Shown here: positions 1 through 9,407 of the stretch, one piece after another
Numbering within the stretch: position 1 is the stretch's first letter
Layout of the letters: every line of letters begins with the position of its first letter
DNA from: Schaalia georgiae DSM 6843
GTDB lineage: Bacteria; Actinomycetota; Actinomycetes; Actinomycetales; Actinomycetaceae
Direction: 5' to 3'
DNA: 64,000 nt
NCBI RefSeq assembly: GCF_000429245.1
Contig: NZ_AUBM01000006.1
Coordinates: 1-64,000, forward strand
Position numbers and translations under genes: made by a program
Notes under the pieces: model-generated
What the model was told of the DNA's origin: nothing
Database searches by the model: none
Seen by the model: only the letters and a program-made list of their open reading frames with translations

Positions 1-2
1 CG

Positions 3-242
3 TGGAGGAGGGGCAACAAGGAAGCCCGCCTGACCCACCACTACGAGCAGACCACCCACGGGGACGAAAGACGGGTGATCACGTTGACGACCACGTGGGA
101 CGCCACCACCACCAACCCCTTCACAGGCCAAACCCTCACCCTCCCAGCAGCAGTGACCACCACCGAGAAATCCGACCCCTTCCCCATCTCCCACCTACGC
201 ATCGACCTGACCGACACCGCCGACGAACAAGACGGCCACTAA
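3..242 (+). CDS. Hypothetical protein, C-terminal fragment
   Basis: These are the last 79 codons of a gene that enters from the left edge, ending at the TAA at 240-242. The visible part is rich in Thr and alternates polar and hydrophobic residues (for example ITLTTTWDATTTNPFTG), which suggests beta strands. It ends with acidic residues and has no membrane segment. I do not recognise the family. The overlapping reading frame is a Pro/His/Arg-rich string typical of an off-frame read of high-GC DNA, so I prefer this frame. The start and the first part of the gene lie outside the window. Confidence 0.5.
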   Translation, partial: WRRGNKEARLTHHYEQTTHGDERRVITLTTTWDATTTNPFTGQTLTLPAAVTTTEKSDPFPISHLRIDLTDTADEQDGH

Positions 243-434
243 CCCCACAACACACACAACACAACACGACCAGCCCACCGGGCAAGCGCACTCCCAGACC
301 CCAGCAGCCCCGGCGAACCCGCCCGCACTGGCGCAGCCCCCAAGCGGCACCAGCCGCCGACTGCGGTCCCCGCAACCCGTGCCCGGCGGCCTCGGGAACC
401 GGCTGCGGCCCCGCAACCCGCGGAAAGATAAAGA

Positions 435-1559
435 TCACTGGGCGGAGTAGGGACTGACCACCACCTGTGCCTTCTGCAGGTCCTTGACCTCGGAGTACCC
501 CGTGGAGGCCATCGTCCGTTTGAGAGCCCCCACGAAGTTCAACGACCCGTCCGCCCTGGTCGAGGGGCCGTAGAGAATCTGTTCCAGCGTGCCCGTGGTC
601 CCCACGTGCACGCGCTGGCCGCGCGGCATGTCGGGGTGGGTCGCCTCGGAGCCCCAGTGCCAGCCCCGCCCCGGGGCCTCCTCCGCCCTGGCCAGCGCTG
701 CGCCCAGCATCACGGCGTCCGCCCCGCAGGCGATAGCGCGCGACAGGTCGCCCGAGCGCCCGATCCCCCCGTCCGCAATGACGTGCACGTAGCGCCCGCC
801 GGACTCGTCCATGTAGTCGCGCCGGGCGGCCGCCACATCCGCGATAGCGGTCGCCATCGGCGCGTGGACCCCCAGGGACCGCCGCGTCGAGTGCGCCGCT
901 CCCCCACCGAAACCGACCAGCACCCCCGCGGCTCCCGTGCGCATGAGGTGGAGCGCCGCGGTGTCCGTGCACACGCCGCCCACAATGACAGGAACATCGA
1001 GCTCGTAGATGAAGCGCTTGAGATTGAGGGGCTCGTGGTGGCTGGACACGTGCTCCGCCGACACCGTGGATCCCCGGATGATGAACAGGTCCACCCCCGC
1101 GTCCACCACGTACCGCCAGTACTTCTGGGTCCGCTGGGGTGAGAGTTTCGCCGCGACCACCACCCCCGCCTCGCGCAGTTGGCGCAGGCGCGCAGTGATG
1201 AGCGAGGGTTTGATCGGCTCGGAGTAGATCTGTTGCAGCCGTGCGATCGACTCGTCCGCGCCCAAACGCGCGATCTCGGCGAGGAGCGGCCCGGGATCCT
1301 CGTAACGGGTCCACAGGCCGTCCAGGTCCAGAACCCCGATGCCACCCAGGCGCCCGAAGCGGATGGCAGTGGCGGGGCTCATCACCGAGTCCATGGGCGC
1401 GGCCATCAGGGGGATGTCCACGTGGTACGCGTCGATCTGCCAGCCGACGTTGACATCCTCGGGGTCCCGGGTGCGCCGCGAGGGGACCAGCGCGATGTCG
1501 TCGAGCGTGTAGGCGCGGCGGCCCCGTTTGCCCCTTCCGATCTCCACTTCGTGACTCAT
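435..1559 (-). CDS. guaB3: GuaB3-family IMP dehydrogenase-related protein
   Basis: A 374-residue protein with the IMP dehydrogenase/GMP reductase barrel but without the paired CBS domains of GuaB. N-terminal signatures are YTLDDIALVPS and MAAPMDSVMSP; the phosphate-binding region reads VIADGGIGRSGD and ACGADAVMLG. In GuaB the catalytic loop is GPGSICTTR; the aligned segment here is GGAAHSTRR, so the catalytic cysteine position holds His223. Actinobacterial GuaB3 proteins are a recognised paralogous group in purine metabolism; whether this one is an active enzyme cannot be told from sequence. The ATG at 1559 is preceded by TAGAAT six bases upstream, so the transcript may be leaderless. It is usually next to guaB, but here about 3 kb of other genes lies between them. 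Confidence 0.85.
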   Translation of the reverse strand: MSHEVEIGRGKRGRRAYTLDDIALVPSRRTRDPEDVNVGWQIDAYHVDIPLMAAPMDSVMSPATAIRFGRLGGIGVLDLDGLWTRYEDPGPLLAEIARLGADESIARLQQIYSEPIKPSLITARLRQLREAGVVVAAKLSPQRTQKYWRYVVDAGVDLFIIRGSTVSAEHVSSHHEPLNLKRFIYELDVPVIVGGVCTDTAALHLMRTGAAGVLVGFGGGAAHSTRRSLGVHAPMATAIADVAAARRDYMDESGGRYVHVIADGGIGRSGDLSRAIACGADAVMLGAALARAEEAPGRGWHWGSEATHPDMPRGQRVHVGTTGTLEQILYGPSTRADGSLNFVGALKRTMASTGYSEVKDLQKAQVVVSPYSAQ

Positions 1560-1565
1560 TCTCCG

Positions 1566-1571
1566 ATTCTA
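1566..1571 (-). promoter_or_regulatory. Candidate -10 of guaB3 (leaderless)
   Basis: On the minus strand the hexamer TAGAAT lies six bases before the ATG of guaB3. This places the expected transcription start on the start codon itself. A GGAGA string lies within the six-base gap and would be too close to act as a normal ribosome site. No clear -35 element is visible. Confidence 0.4.
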
Positions 1572-1834
1572 CTGCACGACAGGACGCGGATGCGCCCCCG
1601 TGTCGCACCGGAGCTAATGGCCAAGATTACGCTCGGCATGCCCTCGCGACCGTCGGGAAAGCCACTGGGAATGACGTGCAGATGCAGACGGGAGAAAAAA
1701 CGCGCGAGTCGGCCGCGCCCCACCTATACTGACTCTCATGGGATCGCCTCTCAGATCACCACCGAGGGCGATCGCAATACAGGGGGAATAAACGAACCTC
1801 CTTCCGCAACATCATGAACATGGGGGAGCGCGTC

Positions 1835-2551
1835 ATGGCTGGCAAAAGCAGAAAACACAAAAAGCGAAACGGAAATCACGCCAAGGATTCCAATCCGAGG
1901 AGCGGGGAACAACAGGAAAATCGCGATGCGGGATCCAGCCCACAACAAGAGTTGCTCACAGTCGAGAAAGCGCAATTCAACTTGCTGATCAAACTGACGG
2001 GGCTCTCCCTGGCCCTCAGCAACTTCCCCCTGCTGCGAGACGAATTAGCAATAATGCTCTCCACAGAATTGTCACTCTTTGCCTACGGCACCGCGCAAGC
2101 AGTGATACTGGTCCTGATCGTGCTCTGCGCATGCAAGAATCGTCGCATCAATCAGATCCAAAAGGGAATGCAAAGCGACATAAACGATTTCTACGCCAAG
2201 AGCAGGACTCGTAGGCTGTTCAAAAGATTCGCTGGCCCCGGAAAACATGAGGACGGCATTATTCTCACCGACTGGCAGAGGCGGCTCAAAAAGAGGGGAA
2301 AACGGGAAGGCATTCGCAACCCGGAAGTTCTCAGCGACATTCTCGGCAGATTCAGCGATGTCCTCGGGCTCTTGATCTCATTCTTCGCACTATCCTTCAC
2401 CGCGGCCCCAATTCCAACGCTTAACACGATTGCCGCGTTTATCTTCCTCATATCACCATTTGTCTTTTCCGCCTATACGTGGGTCTATTTCAAAGCTTCC
2501 AATCAGCACCTGGTCAACCGGATCTTGAGCAACGAAACACAGCACCGTTAG
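1835..2551 (+). CDS. Hypothetical membrane protein, low-GC gene
   Basis: A 238-residue protein of no family I recognise. A charged, Lys/Asn/Gln-rich N-terminal 45 residues (MAGKSRKHKKRNGNHAKD) is followed by a hydrophobic stretch at about residues 75-100, a basic cytoplasmic middle, and a hydrophobic pair near the C terminus (LGLLISFFALSFTAAP and FIFLISPFVFSAYTWVYF). The start at 1835 is preferred over the in-frame ATG at 1814 because GGGGGAG at 1822-1828 precedes it at normal spacing. Base and codon use are clearly AT-richer than in the neighbours (AAA, AAT, ATA, TTC are frequent), which suggests recent transfer. It sits alone between guaB3 and the exonuclease gene. A membrane effector or immunity role is possible but not shown. 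Confidence 0.7.
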   Translation: MAGKSRKHKKRNGNHAKDSNPRSGEQQENRDAGSSPQQELLTVEKAQFNLLIKLTGLSLALSNFPLLRDELAIMLSTELSLFAYGTAQAVILVLIVLCACKNRRINQIQKGMQSDINDFYAKSRTRRLFKRFAGPGKHEDGIILTDWQRRLKKRGKREGIRNPEVLSDILGRFSDVLGLLISFFALSFTAAPIPTLNTIAAFIFLISPFVFSAYTWVYFKASNQHLVNRILSNETQHR

Positions 2552-2631
2552 CTCATCGCAACCATTCCTTGGAGACGCAGATGTGCCCGTCCTCTGCCAC
2601 ACTGGAGCCACCAGCGACGACAGGAGCAATC

Positions 2632-3348
2632 ATGACCTGGACCAGCGACCCATGGTTGGGCTTCGACACTGAGACGACGGGGACCTCGCCCTTCAAGGAC
2701 CGCCTCGTGACGGCGGCGCTCGTGCTCCGCGTCGAGGGGCACGACGACCAGGTGGCCACGTGGCTGGCCGACCCCGGTGTGGAGATCCCCGAGCAGGCGA
2801 GCGCCGTCCACGGCATCACGACGGAGTACGCGCGCGAGCACGGCCGCCCGGTCGAGGAGGTCCTCGATGAGGTGGCGGGATGCCTGACCGAGCACTGGTT
2901 CCGGGGCTTCCCCGTGGTCGCGTTCAACGCCTCCTACGACATCACCCTGGTGGACCGCGAGCTCTCCCGCCATGGACTGGCCACCTTCGCCGAGCGCCTC
3001 GACGGGGAACCGATGCTGGTCATCGACCCACTGGTGCTCGACCGCAAACTCGACCGCTTCCGCAAGGGGAAGAAGACGCTGACGGGCATGGCCCCCGTGT
3101 ACGGGGTGGAGGCGTCGCCGGACGCCCACACCGCCGAGGTGGACGTGGCGATGACCCTCGACGTGCTGGCGGGGATCGCGCAGAAGTTCCCCGAGCTGGA
3201 GGAACACGACGCCGCCTCTCTCACCGACTACCAGACCAGGGCGCACCGGGAGTGGGCGGAGGACTTCGAGAAGTACCTGCGCCGCCAGGGCCGCGAGGCG
3301 TCCATCGAGCGCGATTGGCCGCAGATCATGCCCCGCCCGCGCGACTGA
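2632..3348 (+). CDS. DEDD-family 3'-5' exonuclease (DnaQ-like)
   Basis: A 238-residue protein of the DnaQ/epsilon exonuclease fold. Exo I is GFDTETTG (Asp12 and Glu14), Exo II is FNASYDITLVDRE, and Exo III has the His/Asp pair in DAHTAEVDVAMT, which gives a DEDDh-type active site. Such enzymes remove nucleotides from DNA or RNA 3' ends using two metal ions. The C-terminal 40 residues (EEHDAASL to the end) form an extension common to the stand-alone actinobacterial proteins. The ATG at 2632 was chosen because AGGAG lies just upstream and the exonuclease fold starts directly after it; the longer open frame back to 2479 overlaps the preceding gene. It may be a proofreading or repair exonuclease; no polymerase domain is attached. 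Confidence 0.85.
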   Translation: MTWTSDPWLGFDTETTGTSPFKDRLVTAALVLRVEGHDDQVATWLADPGVEIPEQASAVHGITTEYAREHGRPVEEVLDEVAGCLTEHWFRGFPVVAFNASYDITLVDRELSRHGLATFAERLDGEPMLVIDPLVLDRKLDRFRKGKKTLTGMAPVYGVEASPDAHTAEVDVAMTLDVLAGIAQKFPELEEHDAASLTDYQTRAHREWAEDFEKYLRRQGREASIERDWPQIMPRPRD

Positions 3349-3483
3349 GGGCAGCACGGGGCACACACGGCAGGGGCCGACCCGGGAGGCCCGCGACGGA
3401 GAGCAGCCCGGCCCCGCCCGGCGGACAGCGGACCGGCCCGGGCGCGCGGGCAGGGGCCGGGAGTCGCCGCCGCGCGGGCTCCG

Positions 3484-4173
3484 TCACTTCTCCTTGATGA
3501 GGTCGAGCCACGTGCGCTGCTCGCCGATGAGGTACGCGAAGTCGCGGTTCTGATCCGCGATGGCAGCGTCAGTGGCCGGGTTCTTGATGAGGGCGGCCAG
3601 AACGTCAGGGGCGGCGGTGATGGCGCCGACTCCTTGGCGGACCAGCTCGAGCACCTGCTCGGAGTTCTTGAAGGAGGCGGCCAGCACGTCCGCCCCCAGC
3701 TCGTAACTGCGCAGCGTGCGGTGGATCTCCGAGGCGACGCGCACGCCGTCGATGCCGTAGTTGTCCATGCGGTTGACGTAGGGGGCGACGTAGCGGGCCC
3801 CGGCCTTCGCGGCCATGAAGCCCTGCATGGAGGAGTGGATCCCGGTCGCGGTCACCTGCATCCCCTCACGGACGATCCGGGGGATCGCGGCGAATCCCTC
3901 GCGCGTCACAGGCAGTTTGATGAAGAGGTTGCCCCCGATCTCCCCCCGCAGGGCCCTCGCCTCGGCGACCATGTCGTCGGCGCGCTCGGAGACGATCTGC
4001 ACATGCAGCTGGGCGCCGTCGGGCAGGATCCCCTTGATCTGGTGGAGGACCTCGAGGGGTTCCTTGCCCTCGCGGAAGAGGATCGTGGGGTTGGTGGTGA
4101 CACCGTCGATCGGCAGGTAGGTGAGGGTCTGCGCAATCGCATCGACGTTGGCGTGATCAATGAGGATGAGCAT
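3484..4173 (-). CDS. Fructose-6-phosphate aldolase / transaldolase-like protein
   Basis: A 229-residue protein of the small transaldolase subfamily (FSA/TalC type; full-length transaldolases are about 320-390 residues). The Schiff-base lysine is Lys86 in NLFIKLPVT, close to Lys85 of E. coli FSA. The segment ARYVAPYVNRMDN carries the tyrosine typical of FSA where true transaldolases have phenylalanine. The N terminus ILIDHANVDAI and VTTNPTI loop also fit the family. It should catalyse reversible aldol cleavage of a sugar phosphate in the cytoplasm; the real substrate is unknown. The ATG at 4173 has AAGGAG eight bases upstream. It lies downstream of guaB on the same strand but 400 bases away, so it is probably transcribed alone. 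Confidence 0.8.
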   Translation of the reverse strand: MLILIDHANVDAIAQTLTYLPIDGVTTNPTILFREGKEPLEVLHQIKGILPDGAQLHVQIVSERADDMVAEARALRGEIGGNLFIKLPVTREGFAAIPRIVREGMQVTATGIHSSMQGFMAAKAGARYVAPYVNRMDNYGIDGVRVASEIHRTLRSYELGADVLAASFKNSEQVLELVRQGVGAITAAPDVLAALIKNPATDAAIADQNRDFAYLIGEQRTWLDLIKEK

Positions 4174-4420
4174 ACGTGCAGCTCCTTGACTCAACAGGAA
4201 AATACGTTCAGCAGGTCAAGGGTACTCCGACTGGACCGATGAGGAGTAACCCACGCCACGCCCGAATCCCACGGGCGCCACGCTGATGGCACGCAGCAGC
4301 CGGGCGGAAAAGGCGCCCACCCCAAGGAAGCCACGCCCCCAGCTGGGCGCTCCCCGCGCGCCGGGGAGAAAACAACCGGGCTCGTCAAAAATGGGAACTG
4401 AGCCCGCCCCCCGGTACCGG

Positions 4421-4530
4421 GCGGGAGAAGTGGCGTCTCGACCCCGCTGGACGGCAGAAGCGACCCCCGACCTCCCCGGGCGGCAGAAGCGGCGCCTCGA
4501 CCTCGCCGGGCACGGGAAGCGGGCGGGAGC
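4421..4530. repeat. Degenerate ~30-bp tandem repeat
   Basis: Four imperfect units, starting near 4421, 4452, 4481 and 4511, share the pattern GGCAGAAGCGGC...CTCGACC...CGCCGGG. The second and third units are the most alike (CGGCAGAAGCG...CGACCTC.CCGGG). The spacing is 29-31 bases, so it is not a coding repeat. No function is evident. Confidence 0.5.
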
Positions 4531-4554
4531 AACCCACCGGCCGGCCCCGCCCGC
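4519..4554 (-). terminator. Possible guaB terminator hairpin
   Basis: GCGGGCGGG at 4519-4527 pairs with CCCGCCCGC at 4546-4554; the loop itself contains CCGG self-complementarity. It begins 20 bases after the guaB stop codon. There is no T-tract, which is common for hairpin terminators in high-GC genomes. Confidence 0.45.
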
Positions 4555-4574
4555 GATCCGCGCCCGATCTGCGA

Positions 4575-6110
<1,536 letters not shown>

Positions 6111-6268
6111 GGCGTCGGCGGCGCAGCCCCTCGAATCGTGCGCCTGGGACCGCTCGGCCGTGGGGGAACTCACGGGCGGGCGGGACGGGGGCACTCCCAT
6201 GCCGCGCCCGCCCCGGGCAGCCAGGCTTTTCGGGTCCAATGTGTTCAGGGTATGGCGCTCCCGTGCCG

Positions 6269-6298
6269 CGCCCCCTGGCGTCCCTGGGCGGGGGCGCT
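6269..6298 (-). terminator. Hairpin at the end of the AGE epimerase gene
   Basis: GCGCCCCC at 6269-6276 pairs with GGGGGCGC at 6291-6298. It touches the stop codon of the gene ending at 6298, so it would form in the 3' end of that message. The stem is short and no T-tract follows. Confidence 0.35.
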
Positions 6299-7566
6299 CA
6301 CACGTCGAGGCGCAGCAGGGCAGCGGCTGCGGCGTAGGCGTCCGGGCGCCCCTCCCACACGCGGGTGGACACCGATCCGTCGGGCGCGAGCTCGTGGATC
6401 CACCGCCCCTGCCCCGCCCGCAAGCGCTCGTCGATCCACGCGACGGTGCGCGCGTAGTCGGTCGCCAGGCGGGCCGCAGTGGCGCGGTCGCCTCGCGAGG
6501 CCGCCCACTGGCCGAGGCCGTGGGCGGCCCGCAGCGCCTCACAGGCGACCCACCACATGCGCGACTCGACGGAGGGACGGCCCGCGCCGTCCACACTGAG
6601 CAGGAAGCCGCCCCCCTGCGCCCATCCGTCGGACTGCGAGCGGTCGTAGACGGCCACGGCCGTGTCGTACATCCACGGGCTGGGGGGCTCGCCGAGGCCG
6701 TTGAGGACTCGCGCGAGGCGGGCGATGAGGCGCACCGCCCGCAGGCCGAGGCCGGGCAGGGAGTCCCCGGGGACCACGAGGTCCCACGTGCGGGCGGCGA
6801 CCGCTCCCCCATCGGACGCGACGAGGGAACCGGCCCGCGCCTCGTCGGTGTCGAGGGCGGCCCCGGGGGGCAGTGGGCGCCAGTGGGCGTCGAACAGGTC
6901 CGGCAGCACCCAGCCGCTGCGGGCCGCCGCTTCGCCGGTGAAACGCATGATCGAGCGCGCCCGGTCCAACCACGCGCGGTCGTCGCACAGCCGCCACGCG
7001 CTCATGTAGGCGTCGGCCGTGCTCAGCGCGTCGCCGAGGCGGCGCAGGGCGCCCGGGCGCGAGTAGTCGGGGTCCCAGGAATGGCGGGGCATTCCGAAAC
7101 CCGGGTCCCACCAGTGGGCCTCCTGGTCCGCGAGCGCCCGCGCGAGCAACTCCCGCCCCTGGTCGTGGCCGGCGCGCGCGGCCCCGCATGCCGCGACGAT
7201 GAGGGCGGCCAGTGAGCCCTGGTCCGTGCGCGCGCCCGGCAGGGGCGCCGGGCCAGACTCCGGGGCCGGGGCGAGGGCGCCGTACCAGCCTCCCCCGGCC
7301 CTGGCGAAGGGGCCGGACAGGGCCTCGAGGCCGTGTTGGACCAAGTGGGCAGCGCCCTCCGTGCCGCGTTCCTGGGCGAGGGCGAAGGTGGCCGTCATGC
7401 GCGCGTTGATCCACAAGGAGGCGGGCCGCCCCATATCGACGCTGCCGTCGGCGCGCAAGAAGCCGTAGCCGAGGGGGGCCTTCGCGCGTGAGGCGAAGGC
7501 GACGAGTGCGTCGAAGTCTTGTCCGAACGCGCTTGCCAGCGCTGCGTCGTTCCACGGGGCGTCCAT
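6298..7566 (-). CDS. AGE-family sugar epimerase/isomerase
   Basis: A 422-residue protein resembling the N-acylglucosamine 2-epimerase family, an alpha6/alpha6 barrel. Family-like motifs are LWINARMTATFALAQ near the N terminus, HWWDPGFGMPRHSWDPDYS in the middle, and ESRMWWVACEAL plus RWIHELAPDGS near the C terminus. Members interconvert aldose and ketose or epimerise sugars (for example mannose, sulfoquinovose or cellobiose); the substrate cannot be assigned here. There is no signal peptide, so it is cytoplasmic. AGGAG precedes the ATG at good spacing. It sits upstream of guaB with about 200 bases between, and probably forms its own unit. Confidence 0.75.
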   Translation of the reverse strand: MDAPWNDAALASAFGQDFDALVAFASRAKAPLGYGFLRADGSVDMGRPASLWINARMTATFALAQERGTEGAAHLVQHGLEALSGPFARAGGGWYGALAPAPESGPAPLPGARTDQGSLAALIVAACGAARAGHDQGRELLARALADQEAHWWDPGFGMPRHSWDPDYSRPGALRRLGDALSTADAYMSAWRLCDDRAWLDRARSIMRFTGEAAARSGWVLPDLFDAHWRPLPPGAALDTDEARAGSLVASDGGAVAARTWDLVVPGDSLPGLGLRAVRLIARLARVLNGLGEPPSPWMYDTAVAVYDRSQSDGWAQGGGFLLSVDGAGRPSVESRMWWVACEALRAAHGLGQWAASRGDRATAARLATDYARTVAWIDERLRAGQGRWIHELAPDGSVSTRVWEGRPDAYAAAAALLRLDV

Positions 7567-7720
7567 CGAGTGCTCCTGGATGATGGGATCTGTGCATGGC
7601 CACGGTATCCCATCGGCTCCCCTCCCGCAGGAGGTCGCACCGCATTTCCGGCCGCAGGTACCGGGAGGGCGGGTGGCGCGGGAGCGGGGCGCCGGGCGGC
7701 CCCTCCTGCCAGCCCGGGTG

Positions 7721-8641
7721 TCAGAGGCGCCCGACCGCGCCGGGTTCGGCGCCCGGCGCGAGCATCGCGATGGCCTCCTCGACGCACGCCGCCGGAGTGC
7801 GCACGCGCTGGATGTTCTGGGAGAGGATCTCCGGGGTGTCCGCCCCGACCAGGAGGATGTTCACATCGGACCGGTCTGCGATGGTGGTGACGAACTCCTC
7901 GCAGGTGCCGCCCCTGCCCATGACGACGACCAGATCGACCTCGTGGGAGGCGGAGTGCGCGGTGAAGCGCTCGGCGGCGCACACCCCGCCGTACCGCTCG
8001 GAGCTGAGGATCCGCACGTCGAAGCCGTACCAGGTCAGCGCGACACCGACCACTTGCGCCCCCATCTCGTGGATGGCGTCGCACATCACCACGATCCGGG
8101 CGGGGACCTGCGCAGGGCGGCGCGGGCGCGACCGGTGAACCGCTTGGAGGACGTGCTCGAAGGCGCACATCAGGACACGGGACGGGGAGCCGCCGGGGAC
8201 CTCGCCGTCCGAGCCGGAGCGGATCTCCTGCAGCGCCGGGGCGACGAAACGGCTCCACGTGTGGACGAGACCGTACTCGGACACCGCTGACTCGAGAAGC
8301 TCCTGGAGGGCGTGCGCCTCCCCGGACTCGGCCATGACCCGCAGCTCCGCGGGGCGCACGGGCGCACTGCGGTCCGGGCGCGCCCGGTCCGCATGGACGG
8401 CGGCGGCCGCCTGCCCGGTCGGCATCCCGCTGCGCACCAGGCCGATCATCGCGCGCAGCCGCTCGACATCGTCGGGCAGGTAGCGCCGGTGCGCCCCCGC
8501 GGCGCGCTCCTCGGGGCCGACGCCGTACCTGCGCTCCCAGGTCCGCAGGGTCGAGGCGGACACCCCGAGGCGCTTCGACACCTCGGTGACGGAGAGGGCG
8601 GCTTCGGGCACGGACTGCGCGCCGAGCACTGCACGTGGCAT
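7721..8641 (-). CDS. MerR-type regulator with B12-binding-like domain (CarH/LitR architecture)
   Basis: A 306-residue regulator. Residues 17-82 are a MerR helix-turn-helix (LSVTEVSKRLGVSASTLRTWERRYG ... HRRYLPDDVERL). Residues 95-175 look like the helical bundle of B12-binding regulators, with PALQEI and the F161-E162-H163 pair. Residues 182-285 are a Rossmann-like domain with CDAIHEMGAQVVG: His191 and Gly194 fit the DxHxxG cobalamin motif, but the acidic residue (Asp188) is shifted by one. In CarH and LitR, adenosylcobalamin makes DNA binding light-sensitive; whether this protein still binds B12 is open. The start at 8641 is chosen because GAGGAGG precedes it; longer frames lack one. It is divergent from whiB3, and direct repeats lie between the two genes. 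Confidence 0.8.
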   Translation of the reverse strand: MPRAVLGAQSVPEAALSVTEVSKRLGVSASTLRTWERRYGVGPEERAAGAHRRYLPDDVERLRAMIGLVRSGMPTGQAAAAVHADRARPDRSAPVRPAELRVMAESGEAHALQELLESAVSEYGLVHTWSRFVAPALQEIRSGSDGEVPGGSPSRVLMCAFEHVLQAVHRSRPRRPAQVPARIVVMCDAIHEMGAQVVGVALTWYGFDVRILSSERYGGVCAAERFTAHSASHEVDLVVVMGRGGTCEEFVTTIADRSDVNILLVGADTPEILSQNIQRVRTPAACVEEAIAMLAPGAEPGAVGRL

Positions 8642-8738
8642 GGCCCCTCCTCGGCTGTCGTTCACTGTTCCTGCTTCGATTCTCACGCTCGCCGCGGGGG
8701 CGCGCCACTCGAAACGGGAGCGGGTGCCCAACACCCCA

Positions 8739-8773
8739 ACTTATTCACCCACTTATTCACCACTTATCCATTC
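8739..8773. promoter_or_regulatory. Three direct repeats, possible operator for the MerR-type regulator
   Basis: ACTTATTCACC occurs at 8739-8749 and 8751-8761, followed by the variant ACTTATCCATTC at 8762-8773, with spacing of 12 then 11 bases. The segment is AT-rich against a very GC-rich background and lies between the divergent regulator and whiB3 genes. Operators made of direct repeats are known for CarH-like regulators; binding here is inference. Confidence 0.5.
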
Positions 8774-8852
8774 AGGAATCGCAATACTTTTCAGACTTTT
8801 CTCAGGTAAAGCCGGGTATCCTGAGAACTGGCTCATAATTTGCGAAGGGTCC

Positions 8853-8882
8853 TTGAATAACTACCGCGCAAGTGTCTATCCT
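8853..8882 (+). promoter_or_regulatory. Candidate whiB3 promoter
   Basis: TTGAAT at 8853-8858 and TATCCT at 8877-8882 are separated by 18 bases. Transcription would start near 8889, giving a leader of about 58 bases before the whiB3 ATG. The repeat cluster at 8739-8773 lies about 80 bases upstream of the -35. Confidence 0.5.
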
Positions 8883-8946
8883 TTTCACGTTCACGCGCGC
8901 AGGGGCTCCCCCGCGCGACCGCACCAAGACACCGAGGAGGCACTCC

Positions 8947-9243
8947 ATGACCGACGTCTCCCGTCTGCCCGGACCCATGATCGACGCATGGGAGTGGCAG
9001 TACAGGGCCGCTTGCCGCGACCTCGACACGGAGCTCTTCTTCCACCCGGAGGGGGAGCGCGGCTCCACGCGCCGGCGCCGCGCCGCCAATGCCAAGGCCA
9101 TCTGCGCCTCGTGCCCGGTCATCGAGCAGTGCCGCGCTTACGCGCTCGCCTCCCAGGAGCCCTACGGCATCTGGGGCGGCATGACCGAGGAGGAACGGCG
9201 GGAGGAGATCCGCGCCTCGGGGCGAACCCGGCGCGCCTCGTAG
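8947..9243 (+). CDS. whiB3: WhiB-family iron-sulfur regulator, WhiB3/WhiD-like
   Basis: A 98-residue WhiB protein. The four cluster-ligating cysteines are Cys23, Cys53, Cys56 and Cys62 (CASCPVIEQC), followed by the beta-turn motif GIWGG at 74-78 and a basic tail. The N terminus RLPGP.IDAWEWQ, the FFHPEGERG segment and EPYGIWGG match the WhiB3/WhiD branch rather than WhiB1 or WhiB2. WhiB3 proteins bind sigma-A with a 4Fe-4S cluster and respond to redox signals. GAGGAGG at 8934-8940 precedes the ATG. It is a single-gene unit with its own promoter and a strong terminator at 9264-9297. Confidence 0.88.
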   Translation: MTDVSRLPGPMIDAWEWQYRAACRDLDTELFFHPEGERGSTRRRRAANAKAICASCPVIEQCRAYALASQEPYGIWGGMTEEERREEIRASGRTRRAS

Positions 9244-9263
9244 CGCACTCCGCTAGTCGACCG

Positions 9264-9297
9264 CGGTGGCAGCATCACACGATGTTGCCACCGTTTT
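9264..9297 (+). terminator. Rho-independent terminator of whiB3
   Basis: CGGTGGCAGCATC at 9264-9276 pairs with GATGTTGCCACCG at 9281-9293 (one G-T pair) around an ACAC loop, and is followed by TTTT. It lies 20 bases after the whiB3 stop codon. Confidence 0.85.
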
Positions 9298-9407
9298 CCA
9301 CGCCGCCCACGGCTCCGCCCCGCCCCGCCCACGGGATAGCAGCACCGGGGCGTGAGACAATACGCGCATCCACCACCGCCCCCAGGGGCCGCACATGAGG
9401 AACACAT

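Larger units (their letters stand above)
4174..4574. other. Intergenic region between guaB and the aldolase gene
   Basis: About 400 bases with no gene that I can support. It contains a degenerate tandem repeat of about 30 bases at 4421-4530 and a GC-rich hairpin at 4519-4554 that could end guaB transcription. A GGGCGCTCCCCGCGCGCCGG-type GC-rich stretch near 4345-4364 may also fold. All open frames across it are shadows of GC-rich sequence. Confidence 0.5.

Noticed and set aside
2-457. Plus-strand open frame of 151 codons at the left edge
   Set aside because: Pro/His/Arg-rich composition typical of an off-frame read; the +3 frame ending at 242 looks more natural.
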